This document shows positions 1-8,697 of a stretch of 64,000 bases of DNA, in pieces. The DNA is taken from contig NZ_JARPQB010000014.1 of NCBI RefSeq assembly GCF_029478665.1, forward strand, positions 20,404-84,403, written 5' to 3'. Position numbers and translations under genes: made by a program. The stretch is from Pseudomonas entomophila (GTDB taxonomy: Bacteria > Pseudomonadota > Gammaproteobacteria > Pseudomonadales > Pseudomonadaceae). How positions within the stretch are numbered: the stretch's first letter is position 1; each line of letters starts with the position of its first letter. The notes under the pieces are model-generated. The model was not told the origin of the DNA, made no database searches, and saw only the letters and a list, made by a program, of their open reading frames with translations.

Positions 1-1
1 A

Positions 2-400
2 CTGATCTACGACTTGCGCCTTGAAATACCCAGGGAAGCCAAGTCACTGAGCTTGTTCCATGTCGACGAACGGCTGGAAGGTGATCAACTGGTGGCACGG
101 CTCGATCGAAAGCGTCCGGACCTGTACCTGATGCCCTTGCAGGATGGCAAGCCACTGGCAGAGCTCTATACCGTGAAGAAGGACCAACTGTTACCGGCCA
201 GCACGCGCGGGTTATGGCTGGCAGAGAGCTTTGCTCGCCAGGAAGGCTGGATCGTGCGGGATGAGCGGGTGCGCTGGAAGCAATGGTTGAAGGACCAAGG
301 GCTGGTCGAAAGCAGGACGGCGCCGGCGTCGCATCTGGAGCGCTTCAGTGACAAGGCGCGGGCCCTGCTGGAGCGGGCGCGCACCTCGCTGCACAAGTAG
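2..400 (+). CDS. hypothetical protein, 5' end outside window
   Basis: The frame is open from base 2, where it reads CTG ATC TAC GAC, to a TAG stop at 398-400. No Shine-Dalgarno precedes the first possible start (TTG at 14), so the gene most likely begins left of the window. About 130 residues are visible. They are soluble and charged, with no signal peptide or membrane segment and no motif I recognise; the C-terminal third is rich in Arg, Lys and Glu and probably helical. The gene converges on hldE and is separated from it by a perfect REP-type inverted repeat that could stop transcription from both sides. Function unknown. Confidence 0.7.
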   Translation: MIYDLRLEIPREAKSLSLFHVDERLEGDQLVARLDRKRPDLYLMPLQDGKPLAELYTVKKDQLLPASTRGLWLAESFARQEGWIVRDERVRWKQWLKDQGLVESRTAPASHLERFSDKARALLERARTSLHK

Positions 401-409
401 GTCGCCCTC

Positions 410-476
410 TGTAGGAGCCAGCCTTGCTGGCGAACGCTGCGCAGATGCCGGTTCGCCAGCAAGGCTGGCTCCTACA
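410..476. repeat. REP-type inverted repeat (CCAGC subtype)
   Basis: Two perfect arms of 26 bases (410-435 and 451-476) carry the TGTAGGAGC head followed by a CCAGC/GCTGG stem. It lies between the convergent hypothetical gene and hldE and probably also acts as a bidirectional terminator. It is the only copy of this stem pair with two matching arms; the right arm at 55570-55593 has the same stem. Confidence 0.85.
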
Positions 477-488
477 GGAAGGTCGATG

Positions 489-1910
489 TCAGTGCTTGCG
501 GATCTTCTCGACGATGGCCGTGGTCGAGCTGTTTTCCACCAGCCCCAGCACCTTCACCGTGCCGCCATAGGCCTTGACGATATCGGCGCCGACCACCTGG
601 TCGATGCCATAGTCGCCGCCCTTGACCAACACGTCCGGCTTGACCTGGCGCAGCAGGTTTTCCGGCGTGGCTTCGGGGAAGCTGATCACCCAGTCCACCG
701 CCCCCAGGCCAGCCAGCACGGCCATGCGCCGGTCGACGCTGTTGATCGGCCGGCCTGGCCCTTTCAGGCGGCTGACCGAGGCATCGTCGTTGATCGCGAC
801 GATCAGGCGGTCGCCCTGGGCGCGTGCCTGCTCCAGGTAAGTTACGTGGCCCGCGTGAAGAATATCGAAGCAGCCGTTGGTGAAGACGATTGTCTCGTTG
901 TGCGCGCGGGCATCGTCGATGGCCAGCAACAGCTGCTCCAGGCTCAGCACCCCACGCTCCGAACCCTCTTCGCGCTGGATGGCCCGGCGCAGTTCAGGGG
1001 CACTGATGGCGGCGGTACCGAGCTTGCCAACCACGATGCCGGCCGCCAGGTTGGCCAGGGCGACCGCATGGGGCAGGTCCTCGCCAGCGGCAATGGCGGC
1101 GGCAAGGGTCGAGATCACGGTATCACCGGCACCGGTCACATCGAACACTTCACGGGCACGGGCCGGCAGGTGCAGGGCGGGATGGCCGACGCGCAACAAG
1201 GTCATGCCATGCTCGCCACGGGTCACCAGCAAGGCGCCAAGGTCCAGCTCTTCCAGCAGCTTCAAGCCTTTGGCGACCAGCTCAGACTCGTCGGCGCAGC
1301 GCCCGACGATCGTTTCGAACTCGCTCAGGTTCGGGGTGATCAGGCTGGCGCCACGGTAGATCGAGAAGTCCTTGCCCTTGGGGTCGGCCAGGACCGGGAT
1401 CTGCTTCTGGCGAGCGGCCTGGATCAGTGCCTGATGATTGCGCAGCGCACCCTTGCCATAGTCAGAGAGGACCAGGACCTTGACACCTTCGAGCAGCGCT
1501 TCGACTTCCTCCCCCAGCGACAAGGGGTCGGTGGCGAAAGGCTCTTCGAAATCGATGCGCAGCAACTGCTGGTGCCGGCTCATGACCCGCAGCTTGACGA
1601 TGGTCGGCTGGTGGGCGATGCGCTGGAAGATCGAACGCACGCCGGCGGCCTGCAGGCTGTTGGCGAGGCTGTCGGCAGCCTCGTCCTGACCGGTGACACC
1701 GACCAGCGAGGCGGGCGCGCCGAGGGCGGCAATGTTCAAGGCCACGTTGGCCGCGCCACCGGGGCGATCCTCGATCTGGTCGACCTTGACCACCGGCACT
1801 GGCGCCTCGGGCGAAATACGTGAAGTACCGCCATGCCAGTAGCGGTCGAGCATGACATCGCCGACCACCAATACCGGGGCTTGATCGAAACGCGGCATGG
1901 ACAACTTCAT
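489..1910 (-). CDS. hldE: bifunctional heptose 7-phosphate kinase / heptose 1-phosphate adenylyltransferase
   Basis: HldE makes ADP-heptose for the LPS inner core. It phosphorylates D-glycero-beta-D-manno-heptose 7-phosphate at C1 and, after a phosphatase step, adenylylates the 1-phosphate. The 473 residues have the usual two halves. Residues 1 to about 315 form a ribokinase-type kinase, starting near VLVVGDVMLDRYW and carrying the VTGAGDT anion-hole/catalytic motif. Residues from about 340 form a cytidylyltransferase-like domain with TNGCFDILHAGHV (the HxGH signature). I chose ATG at 1910; an in-frame TTG six bases upstream has no better ribosome-binding site. It lies last in the minus-strand core operon, 130 bases after msbA. 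Length and both motifs are normal. Confidence 0.97.
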   Translation of the reverse strand: MKLSMPRFDQAPVLVVGDVMLDRYWHGGTSRISPEAPVPVVKVDQIEDRPGGAANVALNIAALGAPASLVGVTGQDEAADSLANSLQAAGVRSIFQRIAHQPTIVKLRVMSRHQQLLRIDFEEPFATDPLSLGEEVEALLEGVKVLVLSDYGKGALRNHQALIQAARQKQIPVLADPKGKDFSIYRGASLITPNLSEFETIVGRCADESELVAKGLKLLEELDLGALLVTRGEHGMTLLRVGHPALHLPARAREVFDVTGAGDTVISTLAAAIAAGEDLPHAVALANLAAGIVVGKLGTAAISAPELRRAIQREEGSERGVLSLEQLLLAIDDARAHNETIVFTNGCFDILHAGHVTYLEQARAQGDRLIVAINDDASVSRLKGPGRPINSVDRRMAVLAGLGAVDWVISFPEATPENLLRQVKPDVLVKGGDYGIDQVVGADIVKAYGGTVKVLGLVENSSTTAIVEKIRKH

Positions 1911-2040
1911 GGGCAACCCATATGAAAAAGTGAACAGGGGCAGGATATTAGCACAGGGGCGAGGATGGCTTTACGGCCACCTGCATCTGAACTCATCGTG
2001 GTGATGATCGGGGCCTTGCAGACCCCGAATATCGGAGGGG

Positions 2041-3849
2041 TCAGGTGATGTCGGCGTTTTCCGGCGCATCCAGCCCCATGGCGTGCAGGCGGGCATAATA
2101 GCCATTGGCCGCGAGCAGCTCGGTGTGGGTGCCGCGCTCCACCAAGCGGCCCTGGTCCATCACCAGGATCATGTCTGCCTTCTCGATGGTCGACAGCCGG
2201 TGGGCGATCACCAGCGTGGTGCGCCCCTGCATGACATGATCCAGGGCTGCCTGGATATGGCGCTCGGACTCGGTGTCGAGGGCCGAGGTCGCCTCGTCGA
2301 GGATCAGCAATGGCGCGTTCTTCAGCAGTGCCCGGGCAATCGCCAGGCGCTGGCGCTGACCACCGGACAGCAGCACGCCGTTCTCGCCCACTTCAGTGTC
2401 GAAGCCTTTGGGCAACTGGTCGACGAACTCCTTGGCATAGGCATCCGCCGCCGCGGCCTCGATGTCCTCGCGCGGCGCACCGGCAAGGTCGCCGTAGGCG
2501 ATGTTGTTGGCTACCGTGTCGTTGAACAGGGTCACATGCTGGGTCACCTGTGACACATGCTGGCGCAAGTTGCGCAGGCGATACTGCTCGATCTCCACGC
2601 CATCGAGCAGGATCTGCCCTTCGCTATGGTGATAGAAGCGCGGGATCAATGCCGCGAGCGTCGACTTGCCACTGCCGGAGCGCCCCACCAGGGCGATCAT
2701 CTGGCCCGGCTCGGCGGTGAAGCTGATATCGCTGAGTACCTGGCGCTCGGTACCGGGGTAGGTGAAGCTGAGGTTGCGCACCTCCAGGCGACCCTCGACT
2801 CGCTGCTTCTCGACAGTACCGCTGTCGACCTCGGGCTGTTCGTCCAACTGCTCGAAGATGCTCTCGGCACCCGCCAGGCCCTTCTGGATGGTCGAGCTGA
2901 CCTCGGAAAGCTGGCGAATAGGCTTGGGCAGCAGGCCGGCGGCGGTGATGTAGGCGACCAGGTCCCCGGCCGAGGCTTCGCCACGCAGGAACAACACCAG
3001 GAACATCAACACGGCCATGGCGGTGTAGATCACCAGTTGCAGCAGTGGCGTGTACAGGGCGCCGGTCTTGGTCATGCGCAGTTGCTTGTCGGTGTTGCTC
3101 TGGCTGGCCTTGTTGAAACGGCCTTCCTCGTAGCGCTCACCCCCGAAGCTGCGCACCACCCGGTAACCCTGGATGGTCTCGGAGGCGACATGGGTCACGT
3201 CGCCCATGGCCACCTGGATCTTCTTGCTCTGCTTGCGGAATTTCTTGCTGGCCGTGCTGACCATCACCGCGATGACCGGCAGGATGGCGAGCATCACCAA
3301 CGTGAGTTGCCAGTTCATCCACAGCAGGTAGAGGAACAGGAACACCACCGTCAGGCCTTCGCGGATCACGACCTTGATCGCGTCGGTCGCCGCGCCGGTG
3401 ACCATCGTCACATTGAAGGTGATACGCGAGATCAGGTGGCCGGAGTTGTGGTTGTCGAAATAGCGGTTGGGCAGCACCAGCAGCTTGTTGAACAGTTCGA
3501 CACGCAGGTCATGCACCAGGCAGAGCGATACCTTGGCCAGGAAGTAGTTGCCCAGGAACGAGCCCAGGCCCTGCCAGGCGGCGATCAGGATGATCAGCAG
3601 CGGCACCGCCTGCAGCAATTGCAGGTCGCGCAAGTAGGGCACATTGGGGAACAGCACGGCCTCCGGGTTGCTCAGGCCGTCGACGAAGTACTTGAGGATC
3701 CCGGCCAGCATGGGCTGGGTGGAGGCGAAGATCACGAAGCCCACGATGCTCAGCAGGAAGATGCCGATGTAGGGTTTCACATAGCTCAGCAGCCTGAAGT
3801 AGATCTTCAGGCTGGAGGAGTTTTCCGCAGGGCGCGGTGTTTCGGCCAT
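2041..3849 (-). CDS. msbA: lipid A export ATP-binding/permease protein MsbA
   Basis: MsbA is a homodimeric inner-membrane ABC transporter that flips core-lipid A to the periplasmic leaflet before ligation of O antigen. The 602-residue protein has an N-terminal six-helix transmembrane domain (about residues 25-320). The nucleotide-binding domain has Walker A GRSGSGKST, the signature LSGGQRQR and Walker B LLILDEATSALD followed by the H-loop region AHRLST. ATG at 3849 gives the sequence MAETPRP; an in-frame TTG at 3855 would overlap the upstream ligase gene. The stop of that gene ends two bases before this ATG, so the two are probably translationally coupled. Confidence 0.97.
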   Translation of the reverse strand: MAETPRPAENSSSLKIYFRLLSYVKPYIGIFLLSIVGFVIFASTQPMLAGILKYFVDGLSNPEAVLFPNVPYLRDLQLLQAVPLLIILIAAWQGLGSFLGNYFLAKVSLCLVHDLRVELFNKLLVLPNRYFDNHNSGHLISRITFNVTMVTGAATDAIKVVIREGLTVVFLFLYLLWMNWQLTLVMLAILPVIAVMVSTASKKFRKQSKKIQVAMGDVTHVASETIQGYRVVRSFGGERYEEGRFNKASQSNTDKQLRMTKTGALYTPLLQLVIYTAMAVLMFLVLFLRGEASAGDLVAYITAAGLLPKPIRQLSEVSSTIQKGLAGAESIFEQLDEQPEVDSGTVEKQRVEGRLEVRNLSFTYPGTERQVLSDISFTAEPGQMIALVGRSGSGKSTLAALIPRFYHHSEGQILLDGVEIEQYRLRNLRQHVSQVTQHVTLFNDTVANNIAYGDLAGAPREDIEAAAADAYAKEFVDQLPKGFDTEVGENGVLLSGGQRQRLAIARALLKNAPLLILDEATSALDTESERHIQAALDHVMQGRTTLVIAHRLSTIEKADMILVMDQGRLVERGTHTELLAANGYYARLHAMGLDAPENADIT

Positions 3850-3851
3850 CG

Positions 3852-5039
3852 TCAAGCTCGCTGTACAGGTTGAACCGGTGATTTTACCACAGGCTTGTCA
3901 GCCGGCCGCGCTCCGGGCAACAACATCGCCAACCCCACCGGCAGCCAGCTGATGAACCATTCGGCTCGTGGCGTGCCCGTCAGGCTTGCGGCGTCGAACT
4001 GCATCGCCAGGGTGGAGAACACCCACAGGCTCAACAGCACCTTGCCGAACGGCGTCGAGCGCGCGCGGATGATCTCGCCCAGGGTGAACAGCCATACCGC
4101 GATCCACAGCAGCATGCCCGGCAGACCGAGTTCGACGGCAACATGGGTGAACATGTTGTGGGTATGGTCGAACTGCAGGCCGGCAGCCTCGACCCGATAG
4201 AACGCCCCCAGACCAAGCCCGGCCCAGGGATGCTCGGCGATCATTTGCAGGGACACCTGGAATATCTCCGGGCGGTACGACGAGCCCCGCTGCATGATCA
4301 AGTCATAAGCCATGTAGGTTGCGGCACTCCCCGCGACCAATACGCCCACGGCAAGGGCACCACTGTAGCGACTACGCAACCAGAGCGGCGCAAGCAGGAC
4401 AGTAAGCGCCACCGACAGGAGCGCGCCACGGCTTTGAGTGAACGCGACAAACGCCCCCAGGCACGCGAGTGCCGCCAACCACCCCAATTGCAGCCCCCGA
4501 TTACGAGGGCAGTCGTACAACAACCAGATGATCGCCGCGCCGATGACATAGGCACCGAGAATCGGGTGGGAGATCTCCCCGATCCCCTCAAGCCGGGCAT
4601 TGAACGGATAGCCAATCACACTGTAGAAGCGAATGATCGATACCAGCGCCGCGATGGCCAGCAGCACCCCGCCAACGCGCAAAAGCACGCGGCAACGCCC
4701 CTCCCCCAACTGCGCCAGCAACGGGAAAGCCATCAGAAATACCAGGATGTACAGCAGGCGCTTGACTTCGCGCGAGCCTTCCTCGGTGGAGGACCAGACC
4801 AGCGTCATGGCACTCCAGGCCAGCAACAAGGCAATACTGGCCCACAAGGCACGCTGTCGGCGCCACGCCTGGGCGAACACGTGCCGGGCCGGCCAGGCCA
4901 GCAACAAGGTCGGTAACCACAGGAACAGCACCAGCCCCTGCTGGTACAGCTTGTTGCTCGGTGCCAGCGCAATCGCCGCCAGGAACCAGGCAAGCCCCAA
5001 CCCCAACCAGGCTTGCACCCAGCGCTTTTCGTAGAACAT
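3852..5039 (-). CDS. O-antigen ligase / polymerase family membrane protein
   Basis: A 395-residue polytopic inner-membrane protein with about ten to twelve hydrophobic segments and the Wzy_C/O-antigen-ligase pattern. This includes FTQSRGALLSVAL around the middle, a periplasmic region around HPWAGLGLGAFYR, and DHTHNMFTHVAVELGLPG, a His-rich segment typical of WaaL-type ligases. Position between core glycosyltransferases and msbA matches waaL (PA4999) in P. aeruginosa, which joins undecaprenyl-linked O antigen to core-lipid A. Sequence alone does not separate a ligase from a Wzy polymerase, so no symbol is given. A start at 5039 (ATG) is the only early Met. Confidence 0.88.
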   Translation of the reverse strand: MFYEKRWVQAWLGLGLAWFLAAIALAPSNKLYQQGLVLFLWLPTLLLAWPARHVFAQAWRRQRALWASIALLLAWSAMTLVWSSTEEGSREVKRLLYILVFLMAFPLLAQLGEGRCRVLLRVGGVLLAIAALVSIIRFYSVIGYPFNARLEGIGEISHPILGAYVIGAAIIWLLYDCPRNRGLQLGWLAALACLGAFVAFTQSRGALLSVALTVLLAPLWLRSRYSGALAVGVLVAGSAATYMAYDLIMQRGSSYRPEIFQVSLQMIAEHPWAGLGLGAFYRVEAAGLQFDHTHNMFTHVAVELGLPGMLLWIAVWLFTLGEIIRARSTPFGKVLLSLWVFSTLAMQFDAASLTGTPRAEWFISWLPVGLAMLLPGARPADKPVVKSPVQPVQRA

Positions 5040-5143
5040 CAGTCTCCCCCCGATGAATCGAACTCACACCCGCATGGCGCGTCCAGGTAATTTTCGGCAT
5101 TATGGCCGGTCATTTTGCTTGCCCAGAAGACAAGGCCACCCCA

Positions 5144-5749
5144 ATGCAATGCTCCCGGCTAACTCAGGTCGACTTCGATCAGCTGACACACGGCGCCAAG
5201 ATTCTTGAAGCAGACAGCCATGGCGCCAAAGTCTACCTGCTCGGGGATGGAAACATCCTCAAGGTTTTTCGTCGCAAGCGCCTGATTTCATCCGCATTGC
5301 TACGACCGTATTCGCAACGCTTCGTCGACAACGCCCTTCACCTCACACAACTGGGCTTTCCAACCCTGGAGGTGATCAGCCATCACAAGCTGGCGCTGCC
5401 AGGCCGCACGGCCGTGCTCTACCGCCCGCTCCCGGGGCGAACCCTGCTACAGCTGTCGCGCGAGGGCAATTTCGATTGGGAGCAGCACTTGCCACGGCTG
5501 GTGGACCTGGTTCGCCGGATGCACCGTTCAGGCATCTACTTCCGCTCGCTGCACCTGGGCAATGTGGTGGAAACCCCCGAGGGGGTCCTGGGGTTGATCG
5601 ACGTCGCTGACATGCGCTTCCTGCGCGCCCCGCTGTCGTTGCGGATGGTAAGGCGCAACGTTCGCCACATGGTGCGTTACATCGAGCGTGAACGGCTCGC
5701 CAACGAGTTCCCTCTGGAAGCGTTCGAGGCGGCGCTCTCGCAACACTGA
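5144..5749 (+). CDS. kinase-like LPS core protein (toluene-tolerance-annotated family)
   Basis: A 201-residue soluble protein resembling small Kdo/RIO/WaaP-type kinases. GAKVYLLGDGNILKVFRRK looks like the glycine-rich strand plus the ATP-binding Lys; HRSGIYFRSLHLGNVV resembles a catalytic loop with His and Asn; and LIDVADMRF resembles the metal-binding Asp segment. I prefer ATG 5144 because AAGG lies nine bases upstream; ATG 5102 adds 14 residues but has no Shine-Dalgarno. It is the only plus-strand gene inside the minus-strand core cluster: divergent from the O-antigen ligase gene and convergent with the next glycosyltransferase, three bases apart. The position matches the kinase-like PA4998 in P. 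aeruginosa. The substrate is not shown by the sequence. Confidence 0.82.
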   Translation: MQCSRLTQVDFDQLTHGAKILEADSHGAKVYLLGDGNILKVFRRKRLISSALLRPYSQRFVDNALHLTQLGFPTLEVISHHKLALPGRTAVLYRPLPGRTLLQLSREGNFDWEQHLPRLVDLVRRMHRSGIYFRSLHLGNVVETPEGVLGLIDVADMRFLRAPLSLRMVRRNVRHMVRYIERERLANEFPLEAFEAALSQH

Positions 5750-5752
5750 GCC

Positions 5753-6847
5753 TCAGCGCTTCAGCAGGCCGGCCGAACCTTCCTTGAAAGCCTCCCATCG
5801 CTCTTGCGGTGCCATGGCCCGCCACTGCTCGCGGGCCTGGGCAGCCGCATCGCGCCGGCCACATTGGCCGATCGCGTCGGCCCAGGCAGCCAGATCACCA
5901 ACGGGCAGGTAGCATCCCGCCTCGCCCAACTGCTCGCGAAACACCGGCAAGTCGCTGCAGAACACCGGTACGCCTGACAGCACGGCCTCCTGCACCACCA
6001 AGCCAAGCCCCTCCGAGCGGGAAGGCACCAACAACCAGTCGAATGCCGGGTACAGCCGGATCAGGTCATCACGATGCCCGCCGAAGTACACGCTACTCTC
6101 GACACCAAGGGTCTTGACCTGCGCCTCCAGCCGAGCGCGTAGCGGACCGTCGCCAAGAATGGCCAGACGCAAATCGGGTTGACGCTCCCGCACCTGGGCG
6201 AATGCCTCGATCAGCATTTCGAAGCCCTTGCCCTCGACCAGGCGCCCCACAGCGCCCAGCAAAGGCCCTTGCAGCGGAAGCGCCAGCGCCTGGCGAGCCC
6301 CTTCCCGACCCAGCAACTGCTGGGTGAATACCTGAGGGTCCAGGGCCATGCGCAAGGTGCCCACCGGGCAACCAAGCCCCTGTTCAAGCGAATGCGCCAA
6401 CGTCGCGGAGACGGCCGCGATACTCAGTTGCTCGGGTGGCAGGCTGCGAAACAGCCTGACATCGCGTGTGCTCAGACGCGTCTTGCCGTGGAACAGCACG
6501 GTGACCCGCACATCCGGCATTTGCCGGACGAGCGGCAACAGCAGCCGGGCCACACCCAGTCCATCCAGCACCAGCAACTCCACCGACGCCTCGACCAACG
6601 CCTTGCGCAGGCGCCAACGGAGCCACGGCATCGCCAGCACGTAAGGCATGCGCCCCTTGAGTAGACGCTGCGGCAAATGCCAACTACGCACCTGCCCGAA
6701 ACTGCTGCACAGACCGTCACCGAGCAACAACCAGTTGCAAACCTGCGCGCCCGAGTGCGCATGAACCAGAAGATCCCGATGGACCTTGTGTATGGACATG
6801 TACGGCGAACCGCCCGACCACATCACATTGACGATATTCAACGGCAT
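5753..6847 (-). CDS. glycosyltransferase family 4 (LPS core)
   Basis: A 364-residue GT-B enzyme, probably adding a sugar to the LPS outer core at the cytoplasmic face. The C-terminal half has GAVGRLVEGKGFEMLIEAF (phosphate-binding loop), LAILGDGPLRARLE and the EX7E-like segment VPSRSEGLGLVVQEAVLSG, all typical of Glycos_transf_1. The N-terminal half is a less conserved acceptor domain. ATG 6847 follows GGAAGGGG at a good distance; a TTG at 6892 would overlap the upstream stop and add 15 unlikely residues. From memory, the P. aeruginosa core locus has no obvious equivalent at this exact position, so it may account for a P. putida-specific core sugar. Confidence 0.9.
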   Translation of the reverse strand: MPLNIVNVMWSGGSPYMSIHKVHRDLLVHAHSGAQVCNWLLLGDGLCSSFGQVRSWHLPQRLLKGRMPYVLAMPWLRWRLRKALVEASVELLVLDGLGVARLLLPLVRQMPDVRVTVLFHGKTRLSTRDVRLFRSLPPEQLSIAAVSATLAHSLEQGLGCPVGTLRMALDPQVFTQQLLGREGARQALALPLQGPLLGAVGRLVEGKGFEMLIEAFAQVRERQPDLRLAILGDGPLRARLEAQVKTLGVESSVYFGGHRDDLIRLYPAFDWLLVPSRSEGLGLVVQEAVLSGVPVFCSDLPVFREQLGEAGCYLPVGDLAAWADAIGQCGRRDAAAQAREQWRAMAPQERWEAFKEGSAGLLKR

Positions 6848-6888
6848 TGCGCCCCTTCCAGGAGTCCGTGGGCCTCGTATGAGCCGTA

Positions 6889-7662
6889 TCAATGGGCCAG
6901 GAAACCGATCCCCAGCCCAACCACCAGCCCGAGCAACGACGATAGCGCAAACTTCAACCGATCCCGTTGCCGACGGCGGACCTTGCGTTGAACCTCTTCC
7001 GGCACGGTCACGTGCATGCCGAAGCCAGTATGCAACACCGCGTCACCCTCAAGGGTCACGGCTGTCAGGTTCAACTCGGCATAACGACGTGACAGCGCCT
7101 TCTCACCAGAATAGGCCGCGTATGGCGCACAGCTTTGATAATCGCTCAAGCGCCGCAACCCCGGGTTGAGCGAGAAGGCCTGCCACTCGGCTTTCTCCGA
7201 GATCAGAGGGTAGCAAGGCACGCCAGCGATCACCTGGCGATCACCCAGGTGGATGTACGGGCTGTGGATGGCCAGGTCGTGGGCGTGGCTGCGCAGCCAG
7301 ACCTGAAGCAGGTGCGGGCTGACTTCAAGTATTGCGCGGGAATCCTCGACGAACCCCGGGCGATAGAAGCGCCAGTCATCCTCGCAATGGAAGATGTACG
7401 GTGTCCGCACACGGCTGTAGGCCAGGTCGATCGACGCCAGTTGGCCCAGCTTGGGGCGGTTCACGAACACTGTGCAATGCCCTTTCCAGTGCTCCGGCAC
7501 AGCGTCATGCACCGCATCGTTGCCCGAGTCTTCGGTGATGAAGACCTCACGGACCGTCGCGGTGTTGTACCGGTCAAAGCTTTCCAGGGTTTCCTTGAGC
7601 AGGTCGAAACGCCCGCAACTCGTCACCACCAAGGTGACATCACTTACATCGGAAAAACGCAC
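6889..7662 (-). CDS. glycosyltransferase family 2-like, C-terminal membrane anchor
   Basis: A GT-A-type transferase. The N-terminal segment VTLVVTSCGRFDLLKETLES is the nucleotide-binding strand, and HCEDDWRF is the acidic DxD-like metal site. The C-terminus ends in a basic stretch and one hydrophobic helix (KFALSSLLGLVVGLGIGFL), suggesting tethering to the inner membrane. I place the start at GTG 7662, preceded by GGAGGG with a six-base gap, which gives 257 residues. The ATG at 7758 would add 32 residues, overlap the upstream gene by 34 bases and has no Shine-Dalgarno. It occupies about the place of wapR (PA5000) in P. aeruginosa, but orthology is not established here. Confidence 0.85.
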   Translation of the reverse strand: MRFSDVSDVTLVVTSCGRFDLLKETLESFDRYNTATVREVFITEDSGNDAVHDAVPEHWKGHCTVFVNRPKLGQLASIDLAYSRVRTPYIFHCEDDWRFYRPGFVEDSRAILEVSPHLLQVWLRSHAHDLAIHSPYIHLGDRQVIAGVPCYPLISEKAEWQAFSLNPGLRRLSDYQSCAPYAAYSGEKALSRRYAELNLTAVTLEGDAVLHTGFGMHVTVPEEVQRKVRRRQRDRLKFALSSLLGLVVGLGIGFLAH

Positions 7663-7724
7663 GGGGTTCCCTCCGCCTCGCGGCAGGCACACTTCATGCC
7701 CATCGTGGATGGGCGAATCAAAAT

Positions 7725-8681
7725 TCAGAATCCGAGCTGCAGGCGCAGGCGCTGCCATGGGGTCAGCGGTGGGTGAGGCCGCAGCGCGGGGCTCATGTGT
7801 TCGACAATGCTACGGCCGACCTGGGCAAAACTGAAGCGGGAAGTCGCCAGTTCACAACCTTTTACAGCTATGCGCGCCGCCAGTTCCGGCTCGTCGCGCA
7901 ACCGGCGCAACTTGGCCTGCAATACCGGGATGCTGTCGTAGAGCACGACGTTGTGCATGTCCTCGAGGCCCAGGGCGCGGTTTTCCTGCTCACCTTGGTC
8001 ATAGGCCAGCAGCACGCAACCGCAGGCCATTGCCTCGAAGTTCTTGATCATGTATTCGCCCATGCCCACATCGGCACTGACGAAGAAGCGGATGCGATTG
8101 AGCGTGTTGCAGTAGTCTTCGCCCGACTTGGTCCGGGTGACCACCAGGTTCTCCACTCGCCCCAGCTCGTCCAGCAGCGCCTTGCGACCGCTGTAGGCGA
8201 CGCTGTTGGTGCTGCCCACGAACGCCAGCTCGATGTCGCGCTCGCGGCCCTGGTCGGTCAGCAATTGCTCGTCATAGCCCTTGGGCACGAACACCGCGTC
8301 GAAACCTTCCTGGCGCAGGCGCTCGCTGACCATGTAGCCGGAGCTGATGACCCGCGCCCACGGCAGCTTGCGGTAGTGCGCGCTGAACTTGCCGGTGTAC
8401 TTGCAGGGGATGTAGTTCTGGTAGGCGTCATGCTCGAGAATCACCAGGTTGGGGATGCTGCGGATGAACGCCACCTGGCGGATTTCCTGCTTGAAACGCA
8501 GGAAGAACACGATGCGGTCGTAACGCGTGACATCCACCTCGCGCTTGAAATAACGGCGCAGGTTGCGCTGGTCCTCGCTGGACAGCCAGCGCAGGTCGCA
8601 GTCGCAGTTGGCCGCGACGCCGTCGTACAGGCGGTCGAGAATCGCCCGTTGTTCCTTCTGCACCAGAAATAGGACTTTCAT
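7725..8681 (-). CDS. glycosyltransferase family 1 (Ssg-like, LPS/surface sugar)
   Basis: A 318-residue GT-B-like protein with the Glyco_trans_1_2 type C-terminal domain: ELAFVGSTNSVAYSGR, then KNFEAMACGCVLLAYDQGEQ, the usual donor-binding Glu segment. The N-terminus MKVLFLVQKEQRAIL begins the Rossmann-like acceptor domain. ATG 8681 is preceded by AAGGAAA; the upstream 15-codon extension is rejected. It lies 16 bases after the PIG-L de-N-acetylase stop. The P. aeruginosa/P. alkylphenolica gene in this place is called ssg and affects surface polysaccharide and core; I infer the same role by position and family. Confidence 0.88.
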   Translation of the reverse strand: MKVLFLVQKEQRAILDRLYDGVAANCDCDLRWLSSEDQRNLRRYFKREVDVTRYDRIVFFLRFKQEIRQVAFIRSIPNLVILEHDAYQNYIPCKYTGKFSAHYRKLPWARVISSGYMVSERLRQEGFDAVFVPKGYDEQLLTDQGRERDIELAFVGSTNSVAYSGRKALLDELGRVENLVVTRTKSGEDYCNTLNRIRFFVSADVGMGEYMIKNFEAMACGCVLLAYDQGEQENRALGLEDMHNVVLYDSIPVLQAKLRRLRDEPELAARIAVKGCELATSRFSFAQVGRSIVEHMSPALRPHPPLTPWQRLRLQLGF

Positions 8682-8697
8682 TGCTTTCCTTGGGCGC

